Under the pieces are notes generated by a model. The model saw only the letters and a list, made by a program, of their open reading frames with translations. It was not told the origin of the DNA and did no database searches. From positions 1 to 14,233 of the forward strand of contig CAYMLQ010000116.1 in assembly GCA_964390795.1 (NCBI GenBank): a DNA stretch of 14,233 bases, given 5' to 3'. The DNA is from CAYMLQ01 sp964390795. Lineage in GTDB: Bacteria > Verrucomicrobiota > Kiritimatiellia > RFP12 > UBA1067. Below, piece by piece: positions 1 to 7,000 of the stretch; position 1 is the stretch's first letter; each line of letters begins with the position of its first letter. The translations under genes were made by a program, and so were the position numbers.

Positions 1-423
1 TGCATCACGGGCGACGGCGGCGTGCAGATGAACTTCCAGGAGCTGGTGGTGGCGGTGGAGCACAAGCTGCCGATCGTGGTCGTGATCATCAACAACGGGT
101 TCCTCGGGATGGTGCGGCAGTGGCAGGAGCTGTTCTACGGACACCGCTACGCCGGGGTGATGCTGAGTCAGCATGGGCGCGCGCCGAACGAGCAGATCGA
201 GGACAAGCCGGTGTACCTGCCTGATTTCGTGAAGATGGCCGAGGCGCACGGCGCCTGCGCGCGGCGCGTCTCCAAACCCGACGAGGTGGCGCCCGCGCTG
301 GCCGAGGCGTTTGAGAGCCGCAAGACCTGGGTGATCGAGTGCATCGTGTCGCCCGAGGCCAACGTGTTCCCCATGATCCCGCCCGGCGCGCATGTGGCCG
401 AAATGATCAACCGGACGGTGTAG
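1..423 (+). CDS. ilvB: Acetolactate synthase large subunit, C-terminal part (5' truncated by window edge)
   Basis: Catalytic subunit of acetohydroxyacid synthase, which condenses pyruvate with pyruvate or 2-oxobutyrate in the first common step of branched-chain amino-acid synthesis; cytoplasmic, TPP-dependent. Only the last 140 residues of a protein that is usually about 560-600 residues are present. The fragment opens on the thiamine-diphosphate/Mg motif: GDG (residues 4-6) followed 24 residues later by NN (31-32), then NGFLGMVRQWQELFY, a block typical of AHAS enzymes, and it ends in the family-typical VFPMIPPGAHVAEMI. The reading frame is open from base 1 to the TAG stop, so it is cut by the window and not a pseudogene as far as seen. 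The regulatory subunit gene ilvN follows after 58 bases, the usual partner arrangement. Other TPP enzymes such as glyoxylate carboligase are less likely given that neighbour. Confidence 0.95.
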   Translation, partial: CITGDGGVQMNFQELVVAVEHKLPIVVVIINNGFLGMVRQWQELFYGHRYAGVMLSQHGRAPNEQIEDKPVYLPDFVKMAEAHGACARRVSKPDEVAPALAEAFESRKTWVIECIVSPEANVFPMIPPGAHVAEMINRTV

Positions 424-434
424 GAACAGGCGGA

Positions 435-461
435 TAGACGGTAGGCGTTTAGACTGTTAGG
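435..461 (+). repeat. Short degenerate direct repeat between ilvB and ilvN
   Basis: TAGAC occurs at 435-439 and again at 450-454, each followed by a G/T-rich TAGG element (440-445 and 455-461). It lies in the leader directly upstream of the ilvN ribosome binding region. The repeat is short and could be chance; no function is claimed. Confidence 0.25.
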
Positions 462-481
462 AAGAGAGAGAGAATTAAGTC

Positions 482-982
482 ATGAAACACATCATCAATT
501 GCCTTGTGGAGAACCAGCCGGGCGTGCTCGCGCGAATCGTGGGGCTCATCTCGGGCCGCGGCTACAACATCGAGACGCTGAACGTGGGGCCGACGGCGGA
601 TCCCTCCGTGTCGAAAATGACCATCGTGGTGCCGGGTGACGCCCATGTCATCGCGCAGGTGACACACCAGCTCTCGAAGCAGATCGACGTGATTGAGGTG
701 GTCAACATGACCAACCGGCGTCACATCAACCGTGAGCTGATCCTCGTGCGCGTGGCCTCGAAAGACCACCACAGCCGCGTGGAGGTGGTGGACCTCGCCT
801 CGCTTTTCACGGCGCGCGTGGTGGCGGTGCAGGAGGACTCGGTGACCATCCAGATGGTGGGCAACCAGGAGACGGTGGCCGATTTCCTGCGTCTTTTGAA
901 ACCTTATGAGATCATCGACATCTCGCGTTCCGGCGTGATCGCCGTGGGCCGCGAGTCGGTCGATCACGACGGCGCGAAATAG
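482..982 (+). CDS. ilvN: Acetolactate synthase small (regulatory) subunit
   Basis: Regulatory subunit that binds the catalytic subunit, raises its activity and confers feedback inhibition by valine in characterised family members. The protein has 166 residues, close to the usual 160-170. Residues 2-75 form an ACT domain (ENQPGVLARIVGLISGRGYN), with the sequence continuing into NIETLNVGPT, and residues 84-160 form the C-terminal small-subunit domain (INRELILVRVA; DLASLFTARVV; GNQETVADFLRLLKPYEI). The start is ATG, preceded by a purine-rich GAGAG run ending 9 bases upstream (464-472). It sits 58 bases after ilvB, so the two are probably cotranscribed; no attenuator or leader peptide is visible between them. 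aroE follows after 22 bases. The call is firm from conserved blocks along the whole length. Confidence 0.95.
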   Translation: MKHIINCLVENQPGVLARIVGLISGRGYNIETLNVGPTADPSVSKMTIVVPGDAHVIAQVTHQLSKQIDVIEVVNMTNRRHINRELILVRVASKDHHSRVEVVDLASLFTARVVAVQEDSVTIQMVGNQETVADFLRLLKPYEIIDISRSGVIAVGRESVDHDGAK

Positions 983-991
983 CGCGCGGAA

Positions 992-997
992 AAGGAA
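992..997 (+). promoter_or_regulatory. Ribosome binding site deciding the aroE start
   Basis: AAGGAA ends 7 bases before the ATG at 1005 but only 1 base before the alternative GTG at 999. The spacing therefore favours the ATG, making AroE two residues shorter than the longest open frame. Confidence 0.6.
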
Positions 998-1004
998 CGT
1001 GTTT

Positions 1005-1880
1005 ATGGAGCGCACCTTTCGGTTTGGGCTGTTCGGTCACCCGGTGAAGCATTCGCTCTCGCCGGTGATGCATACGGCGTCGTTTCAGGCGCTGGGCCTG
1101 CGTGCGGAATACGTCTGCTTCGACGTGCCGCCAGAGGAGTTGGCCGCGCGCCTGGAGGCGTGCCGCCAGGAGGGCTTCAACGGACTCAACGTGACGATCC
1201 CGCACAAGGAGGCGGTGGTGCCGCTGATGGGGCGGCTCGACCCTACGGCGCGGCTTTACGGGGCGGTCAACACGGTCCGCATCGACGCCAAGGGGTTCGC
1301 CGGTTTCAACACCGACGCCACGGGTTTTTTAACCGACCTGAAGGAGAGCCGCGGCGTGACGCCGGAGGGGCTGCGCGTGCTGATCGTCGGCTGCGGCGGG
1401 GCGGGGCGCGCGCTGGCGACGGCCTGCGCCCGCGAGGGCGCGTCGGAAATCGGCGTGGCCGACCTGCTTCCGGTGAAGGCGGAGGTGTTGGCGGAGGATA
1501 TCGCAGACAAGCTCCCCGACTCGGTCTCGCGGGTGGATGTGCTGTCGGGCGAGCCGGAGGTCTGGGCTCGCTACGGCCGCGAGTGCGACCTGATCGTGCA
1601 TTGCACGTCGGCGGGGCTGCATGCGGGCGACGCCTCGCCGATCCCCGCCGAGGCGTTCCGCGAAGGGCAGCTGCTGTACGATCTGGTTTACACGACGCGC
1701 GTCACGCCGACCATGCGCTCCGCGCTGGCGGCCGGCGCGGATGTGCTGAACGGCGCGGGCATGCTGGTCCACCAGGGCGCGGCAGCGTTCAATATCTGGA
1801 CGGGACTGACCGCCGATGCGAAAGCCATGCGCGCCGCGTTAGAAGCCAAGATCTATGCTTCGGAGGTTGTCGGCGGCTGA
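1005..1880 (+). CDS. aroE: Shikimate dehydrogenase
   Basis: Reduces 3-dehydroshikimate to shikimate in aromatic amino-acid synthesis (cytoplasmic). From the ATG at 1005 it has 291 residues, near the family size of about 270-290. Visible elements: the substrate-binding SLSP (residues 17-20), NVTIPHK with catalytic Lys68, GAVNTV (86-91), GFNTD with catalytic Asp104, the nucleotide-binding GCGGAG (129-134), and the C-terminal NGAGMLVHQGAAAFNIWTG. The nucleotide-specificity loop after the second strand reads VADLLPVKAE, with an acidic Asp153 where classical NADP-dependent AroE has NRT. This hints at NAD preference or a quinate/shikimate dehydrogenase subtype. An in-frame GTG at 999 is an alternative start but has poor spacing from the ribosome binding site. 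The gene lies 22 bases after ilvN and is probably in the same transcript. Confidence 0.93.
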   Translation: MERTFRFGLFGHPVKHSLSPVMHTASFQALGLRAEYVCFDVPPEELAARLEACRQEGFNGLNVTIPHKEAVVPLMGRLDPTARLYGAVNTVRIDAKGFAGFNTDATGFLTDLKESRGVTPEGLRVLIVGCGGAGRALATACAREGASEIGVADLLPVKAEVLAEDIADKLPDSVSRVDVLSGEPEVWARYGRECDLIVHCTSAGLHAGDASPIPAEAFREGQLLYDLVYTTRVTPTMRSALAAGADVLNGAGMLVHQGAAAFNIWTGLTADAKAMRAALEAKIYASEVVGG

Positions 1881-1912
1881 AAGGACGTGGCGCGGGAACG
1901 TCTGGGCAAGTA

Positions 1913-1918
1913 GGGGAG
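1913..1918 (+). promoter_or_regulatory. Ribosome binding site deciding the start of the beta-propeller gene
   Basis: GGGGAG ends 8 bases before the ATG at 1927. That ATG begins a clean signal peptide, whereas the longer in-frame start at 1855 overlaps the end of aroE and would bury the signal sequence. Confidence 0.6.
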
Positions 1919-1926
1919 ACCGGCTC

Positions 1927-3420
1927 ATGTGGATGCTCGCAAGGATCACGACTTTTTTGATGAGTGCCGCGTGCGTGTGCGCGGCAGACGGAGAGTGCCG
2001 CTGGGGGGGCGGCACGTCGCCGAACAGCGTCACGTCAGCGCGCGATCTGCCCGAGACGCTGGAAGGCGTGTCGCCGCTCTGGGAACTCAAGCTGGGGACG
2101 CACCAGTACTCGATCCCGACCGTCGACCGCGGGCGCATCTATCTGGGGCTCAACGACGCCGGAGTCACGCGCGAGGGGTATCGCCCTCGCGGCGGCGGGG
2201 CCTTGCTCTGTGTCGATCTGAAGACACAGAAAACGGTGTGGGAGCTGCCGATCCCGCGTTACATGGAGGGAGTCAAAGACCCTTACCACTTCGACCAGTG
2301 GAAGTGCGGGGTCTGCTCGGGGCCGCTGGTGGCGGGCGACCGCGTCTATGTGGTCGGCAATCGCGGAGACGTGCTCTGCCTCGACCGCGGCGGTCAGGCC
2401 GACGGCAACGGCGGGCCGTTTCTGGATGAACTGGCCTACATGGGAGTTGCGGCGTCAAACGCGGTGCTGGCGGCGACGGACGGGGATATTCTCTGGCGGT
2501 TCGACCTGATGAAGGAACTCGGCGTGTTGCCGCACGACACCTGCGCCGGCACGCTGCTGCTGGCGGACGGACTGCTGTACGTAGGCACCGGGAACGGTGT
2601 GGACGGCAGGCACCGCGTGTGTCCCCGTCCCGACGCGCCCATGCTGGCGGTGTTTGACGCTCGGACCGGGCGTCTCGTGGCCGTGGACGGCGAGAAGACC
2701 GGGCGCAACATGCTTCACGGGAGCTGGACGTCGCCCTGCCTGGGCGAGGCCGGCGGCAAAAAGGTCGTTTTCATGGCGGGCGGGGACGGGCTGCTCTACG
2801 CGTTCGCCGCTCCTGCGGCGGCCTCGGAAGGGAGTGCGCAGACCTTGCGCAAGCTGTGGTCGGCGGACTGTAACCCGCCGCATTACCGGATAAAAGATGG
2901 TCAGCCGCTGGCCTATTCGGCATGGAACCATCGGACGTCGGATGGGCCGAACGAGCCGACCGCGACTCCGGTTTTCGACGGGGGACGCGTGTATGTGGCC
3001 GTCGGACAGAGCCCGCTGCACGGACTCGGCAAGGGCTGCCTCACCTGCTTCGACGCTGCCACGGGCGCGGTGGTCTGGCGCACCGAGGCGCTGGATCGCA
3101 CGCTCGCGACCGTGGCGCTGCAGGACGGGGTGATCTACCTGCCGGACGGTGCCGGTACCCTGCACGCGTTTGACGCAGCGACCGGCGCGACGCTCTGGAC
3201 GCACGCGCTTGAGGCTCCGGTCCACTACGCCAACGCGCGCGTGGCGGACGGCAAGGTCTATGTCGGCACGGAGCGGGGCGATTTCTGGATTTTCAAGGCG
3301 GGCCGCGAGCGAGCGGTGCTGTCGCACACGCGCCTGCCGAGCCCGCCGGTCACGGTGGCGGCCTCGGACGGGCTGCTCCTGATCCCGATGCAGAATAGGC
3401 TGAGCGCATTCGGGCGGTAG
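1927..3420 (+). CDS. Exported PQQ-like beta-propeller repeat protein
   Basis: The 497-residue protein starts with a signal peptide (residues 1-20; hydrophobic ITTFLMSAACVCA, likely cut before ADG), so it probably acts in the periplasm or at the surface. The rest is built of PQQ-type propeller blades, seen as repeats of a strand pattern like G-x-VYV-x-G-x-G-x-L-x-CLD: GDRVYVVGNRGDVLCLD, ADGLLYVGTGNGVDG, FDAATGAVVWRTEALD, FDAATGATLWTHALE and ADGKVYVGTERGDFWIFK. Relatives include quinoprotein dehydrogenases and BamB-like scaffold proteins, but I see no dehydrogenase signature or CxxCH haem site, so no enzyme activity is assigned. Two CxxC pairs (Cys127/130 and Cys371/374) could form disulfides. 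It begins 46 bases after aroE. The start at 1927 was chosen for its ribosome binding site and signal peptide; the longer open frame from 1855 overlaps aroE. Confidence 0.85.
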   Translation: MWMLARITTFLMSAACVCAADGECRWGGGTSPNSVTSARDLPETLEGVSPLWELKLGTHQYSIPTVDRGRIYLGLNDAGVTREGYRPRGGGALLCVDLKTQKTVWELPIPRYMEGVKDPYHFDQWKCGVCSGPLVAGDRVYVVGNRGDVLCLDRGGQADGNGGPFLDELAYMGVAASNAVLAATDGDILWRFDLMKELGVLPHDTCAGTLLLADGLLYVGTGNGVDGRHRVCPRPDAPMLAVFDARTGRLVAVDGEKTGRNMLHGSWTSPCLGEAGGKKVVFMAGGDGLLYAFAAPAAASEGSAQTLRKLWSADCNPPHYRIKDGQPLAYSAWNHRTSDGPNEPTATPVFDGGRVYVAVGQSPLHGLGKGCLTCFDAATGAVVWRTEALDRTLATVALQDGVIYLPDGAGTLHAFDAATGATLWTHALEAPVHYANARVADGKVYVGTERGDFWIFKAGRERAVLSHTRLPSPPVTVAASDGLLLIPMQNRLSAFGR

Positions 3421-3431
3421 TCAAAGGAGTG

Positions 3432-3460
3432 TTGATAATGACGCTGCGGCGCAATTTAAC
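3432..3460 (+). promoter_or_regulatory. Possible sigma70-type promoter
   Basis: TTGATA (3432-3437, five of six to the -35 consensus) is followed, 17 bases on, by TTTAAC (3455-3460, four of six to the -10 consensus). It would drive the zinc-ribbon gene and perhaps the giant protease gene. It overlaps a possible short ORF and is only a pattern match. If this promoter is used, the short ORF's own start would lie upstream of the transcript. Confidence 0.25.
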
Positions 3461-3488
3461 GATGCGAATGACCCGCGAGGTGTGCTAA
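3438..3488 (+). CDS. Possible 16-codon small ORF (leader peptide candidate)
   Basis: An ATG at 3438 is preceded by a perfect AAAGGAG (3423-3429) at 8-base spacing. It opens a frame of 16 codons (MTLRRNLTMRMTREVC) ending in TAA at 3486-3488. The stop falls two bases before the first of three hairpins. The peptide has five arginines and no recognisable domain or signal. The strong ribosome binding site is the only coding evidence; at this length it could be chance, or a remnant of a longer gene. Confidence 0.3.
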   Translation: MTLRRNLTMRMTREVC

Positions 3489-3489
3489 A

Positions 3490-3559
3490 GTATCACTATC
3501 TTTCGTGATGCCCTGAAGCGGGACCCTTCAGGCCGCATGCTCTCGAGCGAGAGCGTTTT
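3490..3559 (+). promoter_or_regulatory. Three consecutive hairpins in the leader of the zinc-ribbon gene (terminator or structured leader)
   Basis: Stem 1 pairs 3490-3496 with 3505-3511 (7 pairs, one G-T). Stem 2 pairs CCTGAAG (3512-3518) with CTTCAGG (3526-3532), with a 7-base loop. Stem 3 pairs GCTCTC (3539-3544) with GAGAGC (3549-3554), followed by G and TTTT (3556-3559). Stem 3 resembles a weak intrinsic terminator and lies just before the ribosome binding site of the next gene. It could end transcription from the beta-propeller gene, attenuate expression of the downstream genes, or both. Pairing was found by eye; no energies were computed. Confidence 0.45.
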
Positions 3560-3574
3560 CAAAAGGAGTCCGCT

Positions 3575-3982
3575 ATGGAATATGTCATTACTCCCGAAAC
3601 CACCACGACTCCCGTAGGTGGAATGATGTTTCTCATCTTTGCTGTTCCTGTCGCTGTCCTGCTGGTCAGCTTGCTCATTATCGCGCCGCTGATGATCTGG
3701 CTGAACCTGCAGCGCTTGCGCATTAACCTGCGCGACGACCTGAATGCACTTCGCGAGAGCATCGACAGGCTGGCGGGCGCGTCGACGGCTGTCAGCGGAT
3801 CGTCCGTGTCTGAGACCGCAGGCAGGCCGTCATCCAAGACGGCGGTGCTGCCTGTGCCGCAGGTGACTGACAAGATCGGTTTTTCCTGTCCTGAATGCGA
3901 TAAGTTCTTTGAGGGGCCTGCGACGTTGTCAGGAACGACATTCACCTGCCCCGAGTGCAACGTCGCATTCCATATTCACTGA
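3575..3982 (+). CDS. Small membrane-anchored zinc-ribbon protein
   Basis: A 135-residue protein of unknown function. Residues 17-43 form one long hydrophobic helix (FLIFAVPVAVLLVSLLIIAP), residues 44-66 a charged amphipathic stretch that could be a short coiled coil (LQRLRINLRDDLNALRESID), and residues 67-100 a Ser/Thr/Pro-rich linker. The C-terminus carries CPEC at 105-108 and CPEC at 125-128, the four cysteines of a rubredoxin-like or MJ0042-type zinc ribbon. The positive-inside rule puts the Arg-rich side and the zinc ribbon in the cytoplasm. The ATG has a strong AAGGAG (3563-3568) 6 bases upstream. It precedes the giant protease gene by 54 bases and may be cotranscribed with it. Zinc-ribbon membrane proteins of this layout are known but functionally undefined, so no role is assigned. 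Confidence 0.75.
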   Translation: MEYVITPETTTTPVGGMMFLIFAVPVAVLLVSLLIIAPLMIWLNLQRLRINLRDDLNALRESIDRLAGASTAVSGSSVSETAGRPSSKTAVLPVPQVTDKIGFSCPECDKFFEGPATLSGTTFTCPECNVAFHIH

Positions 3983-4036
3983 GCTGAAACGCGACGCTCC
4001 TGTTACGCATCCCATCTCTCTAAGCGAGGGTTCATC

Positions 4037-7000
4037 GTGAATATTCAAAAAAAAAGAGTGTGGCGTCATACCCTCATCACGGGCGTCGTCGCCGCGGTGT
4101 CTCTGCTTGTCCCTGTGATGACTGCGGCGGGCGACGAGCATCAGGTCTCCGCCACCTACGTGTTCGATGCGCCTGACGTCGCTGAAGCGGGCGTCTATTC
4201 CCGTGTCTCGATGAAGGGGTGTGCCGCCTTTCATCGCGTGGGAATGCCAGACGTGCCGTTCCGTACGGGACGGCTTCTGCTGCCGCCCGATGCGCGCGTG
4301 GAGAGTATCGGCGTCGAGTTGCTGGACGAGGTGCGGACGCTCGACGTGTCGCGCCCGGTGACTTTCGGACGGACGCCGATTCCGATCGGGATGACGGGCC
4401 ACGCGGCGGTGGCGCGTGCGGCGCAGGACAAGCCGGATCTAGCAACGTATTCGGCCGACATCCCGTATCCGGCGAGCCGCCTTCAGCTCGTTTCCGTTCA
4501 GAAGATGAACGGATACAGCATCGCGATTGTGCGCGTCTTCCCCGTACAGTATTTGCCAGCAAGCGGAACGTTGCTGTATTGCCCTAGGCTGCGCGTAAAT
4601 GTGACCCTGTCGGCGACGGCGACAGCGCGCGTGAACGCGGTGCATCTGCGTCGGGCCAACGAGCCCCAGTTGCAGCGGGTGTTGTCTTGCGTCGAAAATC
4701 CGGAGGCGGTGGCAACCTACGAAACGACGGATCTGCAACGTGCGCAGCCGCTCACGACGTATGACTATCTGCTGGTGACGACGGCCGCGCTGACTAACTC
4801 ATTTCAGCCACTCGTTCAGCAAAAAATAGCGGACGGTCTGTCGGTCAAGGTGATGACCGTTGAGCGTGTTCTGGCGGATTTTGCGGGCGTTGATGACGCG
4901 GCGAAGCTCCGCTCCTGCATTACGTACGCCTACACGAACTGGAACACAAGCTATGTTCTGCTAGGGGGCGATACCACGACCGTTCCTTACCGGCAGGCGT
5001 ATGCCTTCTGCCTTGAGGCTGACGCCACAATGCCTTGTGACTTGTATTTTGCCTGTCTCGACGGTTCATGGAATGCCGACGGCGATGCGTATTGGGGGGA
5101 GCCTACCGACGGGGACGGCGGCGGCGACGTTGACTTGCTGGCTGAAGTCTATGTGGGGCGCGCGCCGGTCGATAACGCGGCCGAAGTCTCGAATTTCGTC
5201 GGCAAGACGCTGCATTACGAGCAAAACACGCATGCGAACGCGGGCCGCGTGCGGATTCTGGCGGAATACTTAGGTAATTATGACGGCATCCCAGCGCAGG
5301 GCGGTGACGGACTTGACCGCCTGTTGCCAGCCTTTTCGGGTCATACGGTGGACTGGTTGGATGACCGCCCGACGAATGCGGAGACGTGGTCCGCCGCCGA
5401 CTGCGTCGCCGCGTTAAACCAGTCGCCGCATCTTGTCGCTCACGACGGTCATGCAAATGAGACGTATGCGCTGAGGATGGGCGAGTCAAATATTGACGGC
5501 CTGACAAATACGGAGCCGTTTCTGCTCAACAGTCTCGGCTGCTATTGCGGGGCGTTCGACTATTCGGACTGCTTTGCCGAGGAACTCGTCAAACGTAACG
5601 GATATGGCGCCTTTTCAGTGCTCATGAACAGCCGGTTCGGGTGGTTCGACAGCGTGGAGGAGTGGGCGTTCAGCGGCGAGTTCATGAAGTGCTTTTTTGA
5701 CTCGTTGCTCGTGCAGGGTAATCGAAATATCGGCGTGGCGAACCAGTTGTCGAAACAGGACATGATCGGTTCGGTTGAAACGTCGGGAGACATGGTTTAC
5801 CGGTGGTGCTATTTCGAAATCACGCTGTTTGGCGATCCCCATACCGTCCTTCAACTGGGAGATCCTTTGCTTGTAACACCGGGATCGGGACTCAGCGCCA
5901 CCGGCCCGCAGGGCGGGCCTTTCACGCCCCCTTCTCAGACGTATGCGCTCACGAATGCGGATGCGGCCCCCGTGTCGTGGACGGCCACCGCAGCGTCGGG
6001 ACTGGTTAGCCTCTCCTCCAGTGGAGGCACGTTGCCGCCAGGCGAAGGCACCGCTGTTACGGTCAGCCTTGTGCCGGGCACGGGCGACCTGCCTCAGGGC
6101 ATCTATACCGATGAAGTGACTTTTTCAAACTGTGTGAGCGGCGTGTCCAAGCGTCGTGAGATTTCACTGCTCGTTGGGCAATTCGACTATTTTACAGAAC
6201 TTTTCGCAGCATCCAAAGCCAATGACTTGGCCTACCAGTCGTTCACGTTCCGTCCGGATGGCTCGGCCGACTTCTATCGGGTCACGCGAGAGGCTGCGAC
6301 CGTCTTCCCGACCTCGCCTTCGGGCGGAGCCTTCCTGAGTCTGTCCGATGACGGGTTTGCCCAATGCAGTCTTTCCAACGGCGTGCAGGTGTCGCTTTTC
6401 GGACTGAACTACGCCTCCTTTTTTGTGGGGGGGAATGGCTTTGTCACGTTCGGATCGGGGGACGGTTCCTACTCCGAGTCTCTGAGCGCGCACTTTAGCA
6501 AGCCGCGTGTCGCGGCGCTGTTCGACGACTTGCTTCCGGGATCCAGCACGGTTTCGTGGATACAGATGTCCGACAAAGCCGTGATCACGTATCAAGCGGT
6601 GCCGGAAGTCGAGAACGCGTCAGCGAACAGCTTCCAGATCGAGCTATTCTTCAACGGAACCATACGGATCACCTATCTTGGGCTGTCTGCCGCCGACGGG
6701 CTTGCCGGTCTGTCGCGGGGCGAAGGCGTGCCGGCGTATTTTAGTGAAAGCGATTTCAGCGCGTACGGGCCTGATGAAGACTTAGTGGTTCTGCCCGCCG
6801 CCGATTTCGCCAGCTCGGGGTTCGCCGGCGGGCCGTTCTTGCCGTCAAATACAATTTATCGGGTCAGCAACACGGGAACCAATGCGCTGACTTGGTCGGT
6901 GGCGCACACGGCGGCATGGGTGACGGTCTCCTCTGCCGGCGGCACACTGGCGGCGGGGGCTTATACGAATGTCGCGGTGTCGCTGAACGGTGCGGCAACC

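Noticed and set aside
1160..1960. A 266-codon + strand open frame overlapping aroE in another frame
   Set aside because: Gly/Arg-rich translation typical of an out-of-frame read of a high-GC gene; aroE has all family motifs.
1957..1983. Lipobox in the signal peptide of the beta-propeller protein
   Set aside because: The residues before the first Cys are S-A-A, lacking the Leu/Val/Ile usual at position -3, so a normal signal-peptidase I site after CVCA is more likely.
2305..2319. Haem-binding CxxCH motif in the beta-propeller protein
   Set aside because: The Cys pair CGVC is followed by Ser, not His, so it is not a c-type haem site.
2455..3327. A 290-codon minus-strand open frame opposite the beta-propeller gene
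   Set aside because: Antisense shadow of a gene with clear repeats and a signal peptide; low-complexity Arg-rich translation.
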